Counted from the first letter of the stretch, positions 43,259 through 52,904 are shown. The stretch is DNA of 64,000 nucleotides from Edaphochlamys debaryana (GCA_016858145.1 JAEHOE010000010.1:1240001-1304000); one strand, 5' to 3'. Notes: generated by a model from the sequence alone, not told the origin. Made by a program: numbers and translations.

Positions 43259-43668
43259 GTCAAGGCACGTGAGCCAGGCTTCGGGGGCTCGTGAGCAAGG
43301 GCCCAGCAAGGCAGGGGTTAGCGTACCGTCAAGGCGGTCGGCTACGGAGGGTAGCGAGTGCTGCCAAGGCAGCTGGGTGTGCGTGGCAGCCGTACCAGGC
43401 TGCTAAGGCAGGAGGAGTTTGGTGTGGGTAGAGACGCTGTTAAGGCAGCTGCTTCATCTGCATCTGGCGTGTTGTCGCTAAGGCGGCGTGTGAGAACATA
43501 GGAGCGTCGTGAGCTGCTGGAGGGCTTCTGAGCCGCTCTGCAGCCGTTGATAGCCTGTCAACCGGACCGTGGAGGTTCTGTGGTGGAACGTTGCCAAGGC
43601 AGCGGCGTGAGTCATCTGTGCGTGAGCTGTCAAGGCAGCTGTTTGCAGTCGGAGCCGCTAAGGCGGCT
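43259..43668 (+). repeat. Recurring AAGGC(A/G)G motif in the retrotransposon leader
   Basis: About ten copies of YYAAGGCRG, usually followed by CT, e.g. 43328-43337, 43362-43377, 43401-43410, 43439-43450, 43476-43487, 43592-43603, 43629-43640, 43656-43668. The sequence between copies is unrelated. Confidence 0.65.
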
Positions 43669-44245
43669 GGTTCAAGTTGTTAAGTCCCACTGGATCCAAT
43701 CGAGCCTCTCCCGTTCCTGACGCCTCTTCCGACGCCTCATCCTCAGCGCTCAACGTCGCAGCGTGGGTCAGGGGGGGTCGAGGGTCTGCAGCCAACGGGA
43801 TCTAAGGAGGGGTCCATTCAGGGCAGTCAGCACAGGGCCGGACAGACCCGGTCGGGTGCTAGCTTTCGCCCGGCGCCGTCAGTCCAACAGCCGGGTGCAG
43901 CAGACAGAGAGGGGATCGGTGAGGAGGTTTCGTCCATAGACGGGCTGAACAAGCAGCTAGCCGGGCTTCACGAGCAACTGCTGCAGCGGGAGGCGCGGCG
44001 CAGCGGCAGCAGCAGAGGGAAGCGGAGAGGGGCAGGCCCTTGACCAAGGGCACGGCGAGGCCGAGGCAGAAGACAGTGGGGAGACGGAGCAGTTCGTGTT
44101 GCAGCCTGCACTAAACGCGCTTGCTGCCGGAGCTGCTGCCCTCGTCACCGTCGCCCAGGTGCCAGCGCCGCCACAACCAGGTCAAGGCCAGCGGCAGCAG
44201 GCACCGGTCAGGCCACGGCCTGCAGCAACCAGCGGGTGGGACGAG

Positions 44246-47200
44246 ATGGACGACGACTATCCGTCTCGCTCCTCTGATGAGGAACGGAGGCGGCAGCGCA
44301 TGGAGCCGTTCCGTTTCTCCTCCGTACCAGACTTCACGTCGTACGGAGACCGTGAGCTGACTAAGGTCAGAAGGCAGGGCAACTGGGACCTAGACAAAAT
44401 CCCGGTGGCCGAGGTCGAGTACATGCTGGACAAGATCCCCATCTCCGAGAGCGAGTTTGAGCACTGGCACAACTCGCTCAAGAGCACGCTCGTGGCCAAG
44501 GCCACTGCATGGCTGCAGGCCAAGCCGGGCAACGCAGCCGCCAACCTGCACGGCAAGGCGCTGTGGGAGTACTACTGTGATGCGGTACGAACGCATTTCG
44601 AGCCGGAGCGGAAAGCCAACTACCGGCTGGCGTATGAGAAGCTGAAGCAGACCATGGAGATGTCGCCGTCAAGCTACCTTGCGCAAGCGCGAAGGTACGA
44701 GCCGTACCTGGACATCGGCAAGACCACGTTCGCCCGCAACTACTTCAACCGCCTGATTCCCGAAGTCCGCAACGACCTGGGACCGATCTGGCGGCGGGTG
44801 CCGGAAACGGACTGGTACGGCAAGCTGGACGAGATGGCGGTTGACGCCAACAACTACTGGGACAACTTGAGGTTTGCCCAAGCGGCGGCGGCGACGGAGG
44901 AGGGCGCCGCGGGAGGGTCCAAGGCGGGCAAGCCCGCAGGCGGCACCAAGGCGCCCGCCGCGGCGCAACCAGCGGCCCCCGCCAAGCAGGGCAGGTTCTT
45001 CTGCACGGTGCACGGTGCCAACAGCTCGCACCCCACGGAGAGGTGCAGGCAGATCAAGTCTGGCAGGCCTGCGCTCGTGACCGGCGCAGCAGAGAGCGTG
45101 TCCGCGCTGGTCAAGCAGATTGAGCAGCTGCAAGCAGCGCTGGTCTCTGCGCAGGCCCCGCCGCCCGCAACCAAGTGGCAGGCGGAGCAGCAGAAGCGCC
45201 AAGGCGCTGGCGGCAGCAGCGGCGGAGGCGGCAACAGGGCCGGCGGAGGCACGGCAAGCCGCCCCGCGGGCGTCAACAAGTGCGACGAGTGCGGGCGCTG
45301 GCACGGGAGGATCTGCTTCATCCAGAACCCCGAGTTCGCCCCGCGCAACTACGCGCCGCCACCCGGCCCGCTCAAGGACAAGTTCGACCGCAACCTCGCC
45401 GAGTATGAGAAAAAGCGGCGGGGCGGGGGCGGGGGCGGCGGTGGAGCTGGCGGCGGCGGCGGCACGCAGCAGGCGGCCGCAGTCACGTCGCTGCAGGAGC
45501 AGCTGGCCCAAGTGAGCAAGGCTCTGGCGGCCTTGGCCACCACCACCGCCAACCAGCACGCAGCAGCCGCCACGGCGGCGGACGCTGGGGCTGAGGACGA
45601 GTACGATGAGGAGCTGTACGATTCGGAGGCTCACGCGGCGGCAGTGCACGCCGCCGACACAGAGGAGTTTTCCGCAAGCAGCAGGGCGACGTGCGCGCTG
45701 GCGGCGGCGCACGCCGCAGGGCTGACGGAGGCGGGGGCGCACGCGCTGGCCACGCTCAAGCAGCAGCCGGCGCCCATCAGCTTCCAGGTGGCGGCAATTC
45801 CGCAGCAGCGTTACGAGGCGCCGCCGGAACGCGCCTCACCCGCACCCAAGGGTGCTGCACCGAGCGGGGAGCCCACGGCACGGCTCCAGCTGGTGCTGGA
45901 CCTCGACAGAACGGTGTCGCTAGGGGCGAGCAGCTCCTTGAGCGCACTTCAGGAGGAGGTGTTCAGCAAGCTGCAGTGCGCCGCGGCGCAGGGCAGCGCC
46001 GCGCTGGCCAGCGCCAAGGCGAGGCCAGGGGGCGGAGGGGCGCAGGTCTATGTGCACCGCAACGAGGCGGGCCCTGCCTACTGCGTCACCCACCCGGCCA
46101 AGGCCTACACCTCCATCTTCAACATGTCTGATCAGGAGCGTGAGCAGCTCTTGGAGGGCAACGCTGAGGCCAAGGCCTACTTCGAGGAGAACCCGTACAT
46201 GTTCTACTACGAGCCGGGGGCCATCCTCATCCGCCGCAAGGGAGGCGGCGGAGGCCACGGCAGCGGGGGCGGCGGCGACGGCGAGGCAAGCTGTGCGCCC
46301 GACTCCCTGCGAGACCACAGCGCCTCCATCAGCCTCATAACAGAGGAGATGGTGCAGCGCCACGGCCTGCCCGTCCGCCGTACAAAGGCTACGCTACGCA
46401 CGGGCAACGGACCGCCCAAGCTAGCTCACGAGCTGAGTCACGAGGAGTTAGAACTGGTGCTGCTGCCGGGCACACCGCACGCGGTGACCATGCCGCTGAC
46501 GCAGACCCTGGTGGTGCCGTCAACGCACCTGTTCGACTACCTGGCGGGCAACAAGCAGATGCGCATGCTGTGCGACTTCGTCACGCAGTACCCCACCCCG
46601 CAGCTGCACTTCAAGCCGGACGTACTGCGGGCGCCCAATCAGATCATCACCATCCCCATGCGCAATGCACACGGGGTACGACAGGCCCTCGCCGCAGGCT
46701 ACGGCCTGGGCGCCACGGCGCTGTGCACCAGCTCCGCTGCGCCTTGCTTCACGGAGCTGGGGGGGGGATTCGAAGCCCAGACCGAGCAAAGCGAGGGCGA
46801 CAACGGAGGGTTCGAGCTCGAGTTCACGGCCTCGTACTTCCAGCAGCTCAAGTCCTACACCATGGCCACGGCCGGGGCGGCGCTGGGGTACACGGCGGCG
46901 GCGGCGAGCAGAGTGGCCAAGGCCACGGGCATCGACACCAGCCTGCGCAAGCTTGCGGCGGCGGTGGAGACGTCCATGGACCGCACGGAGGAGGAGTGGG
47001 CCGAGCCGGCCAAGGCCAAGAGGCACGGCAAGCGCAAGCGCAAGGGCCCTGACAAGACTCCAGTGCTGATGGGCCGCAAGCGGTCGTGGGCGGGATCGCT
47101 CACCTTCATGCTGACGGCACTGGTCCTGCTCTCGCTGGCCGCTGGGGCAGGCGCCACGGGCGCAGCCTTCAACGGAGCAGCAGCTGTGGAGGCAATGCAG

Positions 47201-49312
47201 CAGCTCAACATGGTCAGCGCGGCGCTGTTCGCTGCTCCGCCGGGCATGAGCCTGGCCTACGGGGTCGACACGGGCCAAGGTCCGTACAACACCTTGGGCC
47301 TTCCCGCCAGCCTGGCGCATGCGCTGGCCAGTGCCGAGACGTTCACGTTTGATGGACGCATGGCAGCCACCGCTCACGAGCGGTACGAGAAGGACAAGGA
47401 GGGAGGTTGGATCTGGGGCAACGCCAAGGGCTTGACCCCCGAGCAGATGCAAGCGCTGCAAGCAGCGGTGCGGGCGCGCAAGGATGCGTTTGCCTATAGC
47501 ACTTCCGAGATGCCGGGCTACTGTGGCGAGCTGGGACCTTTCCGGATCGAACTTGCGACTAACGAACCGATTGTACAGCCCCGCCGCCGTTTTAGTCCGA
47601 AAGAAACCGAGCTGATCGAGACCCTAACCGCCGAGCTGATCAACTCCAACCTCGCCGAGGAGTGGACCGGCCCAACACAGGTGGCGGTCAACCCCGTTAT
47701 AGCAGCCAAGCGCTGCGAGGCGACAGGACTGTGGACGAGCGCTCGGATGGCGCAGGATTACCGCCCTGTAAACAGCAGGAGCAAGCCAGACAAGTACGGG
47801 CTGCATCGGCCGGAGGAGATCTTTCAGAAGATGGCCAAGGCCCGGTTTTTCTCCAAGTTGGACATGCGTCAGGGGTTCTTGCAGATCCCTATGCACCCTG
47901 ACGACATAGGCAAAACTGCCTTCTGGTGTGGGAACCGTCTGGTGGCGTACAAACGGATGCCGTACGGCGTTCGCAACGGTAGCAGTGCCTTCCAGCGACG
48001 TGTCGACCTGGCGCTGACTAAAGCTGGGCTAGACAGATGGGCCACCGGTTTTATTGATGACGTCGTGATTGGGACGGAGACTGCAGAGGAGCACGTGAGA
48101 GTTGTTGGGGCGGTGCTGGATTGCTTGCGGGACGTGGGGCTACGGGCCCACCCCGACAAGTCCATCTTCGGGGCGGAGGTGGTCGAGTACCTGGGCCACA
48201 ACCTTTCCCCCTTCGGCATTTCGCCTCATCATGCCAAGGTTGCGGCGATCCAGGCCCTGCAGCCTCCTCGCAACGTGTCTGAGCTGCGCACTCAGTTGGG
48301 TTTCGTGAATTACTATAGGTGTTACGTGCCCAACATGAGCTCTATCGTGGCACCGCTAAATGACCTGCTCAAGAGCGGGGTGCCATGGAGCTGGGGGCCT
48401 GAGCAAGCTGCGGCCCACAGCAAGATCAAGGAGATATTCACGCAACCTGATTTGGTGTTGAAGCACATTGATTACTCACGTCAGTTGGTTTTGCACACCG
48501 ATTTCTCTAACCGTGGCATAGCCGCCGTGCTGGGCCAGGTGGGGGCTGACGGGAGAGAGTACATGTGCGCGTGCATAAGTCGTTCCCTGAACAAGCACGA
48601 GGCAAACTATGCTTCGTACAAGGGGGAGATGTTAGCGGTCGTGTGGGCTGTTAAGATGTTCCGACACCACCTGATTGGCACGGACGTTCCCTTCAAGATC
48701 GTGACAGACCACCGCCCGCTGCTTTACTTGATGAGTTCTGAGGGCCTCACGGGGCAGTATGCGCGCTTTGCGCTGGTGTTGCAAGAGTATAATTTTGTTG
48801 TTGAGCATCGTGCGGGCGCCAAGCACCAAAATGCGGGCGGGCTGTCACGCAACCCCCGAGCAAGCTCGGAGGACGTGTCAGGCGCCAGACTGGACGAGGA
48901 GGATGAGCCAGGCGGGTTTGCTGGAACCACGCCGGCCCACTCTGGAGTGGTGAACTCAAGCGCTACGGCGTGTGAGGTGCTCAACGTGGCGCTTGCTACC
49001 GCGGCTAAGGCCGCGCCCTTCATAGACGCCTACGCGCCTGACTCAAGTGGGGCGTTGGACGGATGGAACGGTTGGGCATTGAGGCCAGGATTCCCCCGCC
49101 GAAGGATGAGGTGGAGGAGGTCCGGGCTGAGCGCAGCAAGCTGCGGAATGATGCGCTGGAGTGGCGGGCGGCACGCAAGAGGAGGCTGCGGCAGGATGGT
49201 GCACCAACCACCGCGCCGCCGACCCCTGCGCCCGCCATGCTTCAGGCGGCACGGTGGCACGACTCTGCCATGCGCCAAGGCGCGGTCGTCGCCGAGCTTT
49301 ACGGAGGGCTAG
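44246..49312 (+). CDS. Retrotransposon Gag-protease-RT-RNase H polyprotein
   Basis: The start is the first in-frame ATG (WDE-M-DDDY). The frame is open further upstream but without an ATG. Order: Gag capsid-like region (to about 44870); Cys/His motifs C-x2-H-x6-H-x4-C (FFCTVHGANSSHPTERC) and C-x2-C-x3-H-x3-C (CDECGRWHGRIC); aspartic-protease-like region with DHSAS in place of DSGAS (46314); a hydrophobic stretch LTFMLTALVLLSLAAGAGA (about 47100); RT with QDYRPVN, KLDMRQGF and the catalytic FIDD (48050-48061); RNase H with HTDFS, GEMLAVVWA and TDHRPL, but NAGGLSR where NxADALSR is usual. Downstream of about 49060 the sequence looks like a shadow of ORF2, so the functional product probably passes into ORF2 by frameshift. 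Confidence 0.9.
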   Translation: MDDDYPSRSSDEERRRQRMEPFRFSSVPDFTSYGDRELTKVRRQGNWDLDKIPVAEVEYMLDKIPISESEFEHWHNSLKSTLVAKATAWLQAKPGNAAANLHGKALWEYYCDAVRTHFEPERKANYRLAYEKLKQTMEMSPSSYLAQARRYEPYLDIGKTTFARNYFNRLIPEVRNDLGPIWRRVPETDWYGKLDEMAVDANNYWDNLRFAQAAAATEEGAAGGSKAGKPAGGTKAPAAAQPAAPAKQGRFFCTVHGANSSHPTERCRQIKSGRPALVTGAAESVSALVKQIEQLQAALVSAQAPPPATKWQAEQQKRQGAGGSSGGGGNRAGGGTASRPAGVNKCDECGRWHGRICFIQNPEFAPRNYAPPPGPLKDKFDRNLAEYEKKRRGGGGGGGGAGGGGGTQQAAAVTSLQEQLAQVSKALAALATTTANQHAAAATAADAGAEDEYDEELYDSEAHAAAVHAADTEEFSASSRATCALAAAHAAGLTEAGAHALATLKQQPAPISFQVAAIPQQRYEAPPERASPAPKGAAPSGEPTARLQLVLDLDRTVSLGASSSLSALQEEVFSKLQCAAAQGSAALASAKARPGGGGAQVYVHRNEAGPAYCVTHPAKAYTSIFNMSDQEREQLLEGNAEAKAYFEENPYMFYYEPGAILIRRKGGGGGHGSGGGGDGEASCAPDSLRDHSASISLITEEMVQRHGLPVRRTKATLRTGNGPPKLAHELSHEELELVLLPGTPHAVTMPLTQTLVVPSTHLFDYLAGNKQMRMLCDFVTQYPTPQLHFKPDVLRAPNQIITIPMRNAHGVRQALAAGYGLGATALCTSSAAPCFTELGGGFEAQTEQSEGDNGGFELEFTASYFQQLKSYTMATAGAALGYTAAAASRVAKATGIDTSLRKLAAAVETSMDRTEEEWAEPAKAKRHGKRKRKGPDKTPVLMGRKRSWAGSLTFMLTALVLLSLAAGAGATGAAFNGAAAVEAMQQLNMVSAALFAAPPGMSLAYGVDTGQGPYNTLGLPASLAHALASAETFTFDGRMAATAHERYEKDKEGGWIWGNAKGLTPEQMQALQAAVRARKDAFAYSTSEMPGYCGELGPFRIELATNEPIVQPRRRFSPKETELIETLTAELINSNLAEEWTGPTQVAVNPVIAAKRCEATGLWTSARMAQDYRPVNSRSKPDKYGLHRPEEIFQKMAKARFFSKLDMRQGFLQIPMHPDDIGKTAFWCGNRLVAYKRMPYGVRNGSSAFQRRVDLALTKAGLDRWATGFIDDVVIGTETAEEHVRVVGAVLDCLRDVGLRAHPDKSIFGAEVVEYLGHNLSPFGISPHHAKVAAIQALQPPRNVSELRTQLGFVNYYRCYVPNMSSIVAPLNDLLKSGVPWSWGPEQAAAHSKIKEIFTQPDLVLKHIDYSRQLVLHTDFSNRGIAAVLGQVGADGREYMCACISRSLNKHEANYASYKGEMLAVVWAVKMFRHHLIGTDVPFKIVTDHRPLLYLMSSEGLTGQYARFALVLQEYNFVVEHRAGAKHQNAGGLSRNPRASSEDVSGARLDEEDEPGGFAGTTPAHSGVVNSSATACEVLNVALATAAKAAPFIDAYAPDSSGALDGWNGWALRPGFPRRRMRWRRSGLSAASCGMMRWSGGRHARGGCGRMVHQPPRRRPLRPPCFRRHGGTTLPCAKARSSPSFTEG

Positions 49313-52300
49313 CGCCAGGGCTTGAGGCGTGTCTGCGTGCGGGGCTGCCTGTGCAGCGCTACGTGTACGCTGACTCTTCAGCACCCGCACAGGGGGCGGT
49401 GCTGGCCCGCCTGCCTGAGCTGGCGCGGCTGCACCCGGACCTGTTCACTGCCACGGCGGCGGGGCAGGCGCTGTTGCTGTTGAACGATGATGTGAGCAAG
49501 CTCACAACCCCGAGGCTGCTAGCCTCAGTGCCAGACGGGGCGCCGCTGCTTGTTGTGGCGTTCTGGGCGCGGGGGGACACGACGGCTCAAGAGGCCGTGC
49601 TGAGGCTGGTGGGCGGGGCGCAGCAGGTGCTGGGCGCCGATAGGGTGGCCTTCCTGTGCGGCACCACGGCTGCGTCAGGGCCCACCCCGCCTGTCGAGCA
49701 GCGGAATTCGGAGAGCAGGCTGCATGAGGCGTGGGGTTCCCCGCTGGTGGCGGACTCGGCCCTCTTCGGCTCGGGCGTGCACCAGGTGTACCGGTTCTGG
49801 ACGAACCTCTCCGAGCCGTGCGGCCTGCGAGAGACCATAGCGTCGGCAGTCAGGCCGGCGCGCTTCAGTGCACAAGATGCAATCGGCCAAGGCCGACGGA
49901 TGGCGGCGGCGCGCCGCAACCTGCGGCCGCCGTACTACCCTTCCGAGAGTGAGGGACAGCCCGCACGGGCTGTCCTGGCGGGCGCGATAGGCGCCAACCT
50001 GGAGGCGCTTGAGGCAACAAGCGCATGCCCAGTGTACGATGTCGAGAAGCAAAAGTTTACCCCGCCAACGCCGGACGAGTGTGAGCTGCTCAAGGGCTTC
50101 TCACCCGGCGTTACGGCAAGCCTGCCTGAGGCGGAGCGGCGCGCCCTGCTGGCGGCGGCCGCTGACGTCACCTGCCTGGCGGGCGTGCTAAGCATGGCGC
50201 GGGTGTTGGCGGATGATGTGCCACAGGCACTTCCGGCGCAAGCGCCAGCCGCGCTGGTGGCGTCAGCCTCAGGCGCGTCAGACGGCGTGGTGGCGGCGTT
50301 CTCTTGCGGCTGGGCCCCGGACGCCAGCCCCTTGTGCGTCCTGGCGAGCGGCGCCCTGGACAGCGAGTCACCGCCAGCATCAGCGCCGTACGGCGACATT
50401 TGGGATGATGATGCAACCTTGGAGTTCGTTAAGACAGGACAGATGCCCACGGGCATGAGTGAGGGCGAGCAAGCTCGCATCCGCAAGCGCGCCCTCCGCT
50501 ACAGGTGGCTTGCGGGCAAGCTGCACACCGTGTCGCTCGATGGCAAGACCCGCATAGTGCCACCGCCCGCCGAGCGAGGCGAGCTGGTGCGCAGGGTGCA
50601 CGAGCAGACAGGGCACTGGGGCGTGAGGCGCACCTTGGCGCTGCTGCTTCACAGCTACTGGTGGCGCGGCATCAAGGAAGACACGGCCACGGCCGTCAAG
50701 CACTGCGCCGCATGCGACAAGCTGCGGGCACAGTTTAGCGGCAGGCCCGGCGTGCTGAACCCTCTTCCCATCGGGGGCCTGTTCTACCGCTGGGGCGTGG
50801 ACCTGTGCGGCCCCTTCAACAAGACCGTGCCCGGCAACCGCTACTGCATGGTGTGCGTGGAACACTTCAGCAAGTACGTTATTCTGATTCCGATTCCCAG
50901 CAAGGAGGCGGCGGTCACGGCCTTCGCCTTTTCGCATCACGTGCTGGGGCGCTACGGCGCATGTGCCGAGGTGTGCTCGGACCAAGGCGGCGAGTGGAAG
51001 GGGCAGTTCGCCGCGCTGTTGGCCGAGGCGCTGATTGACCACAGGCAGACCTCAGCCGAGCACCCCCAGGCCAACGGGCTGAGCGAGCGAGCTGTTCAGA
51101 GCTGCAAGTCGGCCCTGACCAAGCTCGCCCAAGCGGCAGGCGGTCTGAACGACTGGGACGAGCGCCTGCCTGCCATCATGCTGGGCTACAACTGCTCAAC
51201 GCAGGCAGCCACCAAGCTCTGCCCGTACACTCTGATTCACGCAGTGGACCCTGTGATTCCCCCGGCTGTCAAACCAAGGTTTGAGACGGAGCTGAGCCTG
51301 GATGACCCCGAGGCGGCGGCACGCTCCGTGCTCTCGAGGGCAGCCGCCATGCGGCGCCAAATGGCCATCGCTGGGGGCAACCTGACGGTGGCGCAGCATC
51401 GTGACATGCTGCGTTACGCCCGCCTACGAGGCGGAGGGCTCGAGCCCAAGCTGCGCAAGTTTGAGATAGGAGATTATGTGTATTACCGCAACACGACAGC
51501 CAAGACAAGTCTTGACCCGCAAGTGCGCCCCGAGGTGCTGCGAGTTGCGGAGGTCAGGGCCTCAGGCGTGCTGGTACTGGAGGGCAAGTGCGGCACAGTA
51601 GTGACCGCACACGTCACGCACGTGGCCCCATGCCACATGCCGATCGTGGATCCGGAGATCGATCCAAGGCTGGCCAGGCCGCCACTCACGCTCGCCTGCG
51701 AGATATGCTCCATGCCGGATGCGGAGGAGTGGATGCTGCTGTGCGACGCGTGCGGCACGGGCTGGCACACGTACTGCCTGAGCCCCGCGCTCGAGGCGAT
51801 TCCTGACGGCAATTGGGTCTGCCCGCGCTGCTCAAGCAAGGGTGTGACGGTGGGCCAAGTCGCCGCCAAGGCGGCGGAGCGGCGGACCAAGGCTGAGCCG
51901 CCACCCCACCTGAAGAAGCTCCAAGGAGCGTTGGCGATGCGGCAGGGCAAGGGCCGCAAGGCAAGGAACAAGCGAGAGACTGGCATAGTAAGCTACGCTG
52001 GCACGCGCAGGCGCGTGCATCACTTTCTTATCGAGTACGGCAAGGGCGACTCCGAACTGGTGACGCTAACGCAGCTCAGGCCGCGTCTGCTCAAGCCGGG
52101 CGAGCCCAAGGCCGCGGCTGCCACGGGCAGCACCGCAGGAGCGGCCAACCAGACCGACTCGGCGGGAGCAGCCGGCAAGCTGGCGGCGGCCATGCCAGGA
52201 AAGCACCATCCCGCCAAGGCGGGAAGGTTGGCGGAGCTGGCGCGCAGCGGAGGCGCCGGGGCGCCGCAGGCCACGGAGGCTGAGTGCAAGGCCCTGGCGG

Positions 52301-52749
52301 ACGTAATCGACGTGGGGCTGGCGCTGACCGTCTATGCCCCATGGGGCACCACGCCGGAGGCGGCTGCATGGCTGCGCGCGCAGGGCTGCGCACTGCGGCG
52401 CGGCCCAACCGCCGCAGGCCCAAGGGTCTGCGAACACCATGCGCTGGAGCAAGCAAAGAAGAACGGGATTGATATGGGGGTTATCTGGATGGAGAGCGCG
52501 CCCGAGGTGATCGACGCCTACATGGGCGGGGCAGCCGAGCAGGCGAGAGAGGCGGTAGTGGCGAGGTGCTCCTGGGAGTACCTGCAGGAGAGCGACGGGG
52601 CGCGACTGAGATGGCTGAGAGCCAGGATTGCGGAAGGCAGACTGGTGGTCGTGCCATGCGTGACGAGTGTCTGGATCGTGCTGATGGCGGCCAGAGCGAG
52701 GCGCCTGGGCTTTCTGCGCTCGGAGGGCATTCAGCCCGTGATTGTGTGA
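49063..52749 (+). CDS. Retrotransposon ORF2: methyltransferase-like domain, integrase, PHD finger
   Basis: Frame -1 relative to ORF1, open from 49042; the ATG at 49063 is the first. Residues about 73-385 look like a C5 cytosine methyltransferase: motif I-like VVAELYGGLAPGLEACLRAG, then RYVYAD, VYRFWTNL and motif IX/X-like TPPTPDECELLKGFSPGVT. The catalytic Pro-Cys of motif IV and ENV of motif VI are absent. Integrase follows: HHCC zinc site (VHEQTGH ... HCAAC) and D-D-E core (WGVDLCG, CSDQGGEW, HPQANGLSERAV). A C4HC3 PHD finger lies at 51698-51834 (CEIC, CDAC, WHTYC, CPRC). Then comes a chromo/Tudor-like stretch (GIVSYAGTRRRVHHFLIEYG) and a 200-residue C-terminal domain I do not recognise. 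The frame is intact throughout. Confidence 0.88.
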   Translation: MERLGIEARIPPPKDEVEEVRAERSKLRNDALEWRAARKRRLRQDGAPTTAPPTPAPAMLQAARWHDSAMRQGAVVAELYGGLAPGLEACLRAGLPVQRYVYADSSAPAQGAVLARLPELARLHPDLFTATAAGQALLLLNDDVSKLTTPRLLASVPDGAPLLVVAFWARGDTTAQEAVLRLVGGAQQVLGADRVAFLCGTTAASGPTPPVEQRNSESRLHEAWGSPLVADSALFGSGVHQVYRFWTNLSEPCGLRETIASAVRPARFSAQDAIGQGRRMAAARRNLRPPYYPSESEGQPARAVLAGAIGANLEALEATSACPVYDVEKQKFTPPTPDECELLKGFSPGVTASLPEAERRALLAAAADVTCLAGVLSMARVLADDVPQALPAQAPAALVASASGASDGVVAAFSCGWAPDASPLCVLASGALDSESPPASAPYGDIWDDDATLEFVKTGQMPTGMSEGEQARIRKRALRYRWLAGKLHTVSLDGKTRIVPPPAERGELVRRVHEQTGHWGVRRTLALLLHSYWWRGIKEDTATAVKHCAACDKLRAQFSGRPGVLNPLPIGGLFYRWGVDLCGPFNKTVPGNRYCMVCVEHFSKYVILIPIPSKEAAVTAFAFSHHVLGRYGACAEVCSDQGGEWKGQFAALLAEALIDHRQTSAEHPQANGLSERAVQSCKSALTKLAQAAGGLNDWDERLPAIMLGYNCSTQAATKLCPYTLIHAVDPVIPPAVKPRFETELSLDDPEAAARSVLSRAAAMRRQMAIAGGNLTVAQHRDMLRYARLRGGGLEPKLRKFEIGDYVYYRNTTAKTSLDPQVRPEVLRVAEVRASGVLVLEGKCGTVVTAHVTHVAPCHMPIVDPEIDPRLARPPLTLACEICSMPDAEEWMLLCDACGTGWHTYCLSPALEAIPDGNWVCPRCSSKGVTVGQVAAKAAERRTKAEPPPHLKKLQGALAMRQGKGRKARNKRETGIVSYAGTRRRVHHFLIEYGKGDSELVTLTQLRPRLLKPGEPKAAAATGSTAGAANQTDSAGAAGKLAAAMPGKHHPAKAGRLAELARSGGAGAPQATEAECKALADVIDVGLALTVYAPWGTTPEAAAWLRAQGCALRRGPTAAGPRVCEHHALEQAKKNGIDMGVIWMESAPEVIDAYMGGAAEQAREAVVARCSWEYLQESDGARLRWLRARIAEGRLVVVPCVTSVWIVLMAARARRLGFLRSEGIQPVIV

Positions 52750-52851
52750 GAGTTTGAGCTTTCTTTTCGGGATTCTTTAGCCTTTGCCACTTGCTTTATC
52801 TAAACCCGCGCTCCAGCCCACGGCAGCGTCGCCGCCGGAGCTGGGGGGGGG

Positions 52852-52902
52852 ACCGTTTGCTAGGGACATCATGGGGTCAATAGGACACGCTGGGTCGTGA
52901 CA
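52852..52902. repeat. 51-bp repeat, copy inside the element
   Basis: Lies between the G-run and the 3' LTR and is identical to 53461-53511, immediately after the 3' LTR. The 3' LTR is therefore bracketed by a 51-bp direct repeat; the 5' LTR is not. Confidence 0.85.
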
Positions 52903-52904
52903 GC

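Noticed and set aside
44096..44245. Gag start at 44096
   Set aside because: The codon there is GTG. In a eukaryotic mRNA the first in-frame ATG at 44246 is more likely, unless a spliced leader exon supplies the start.
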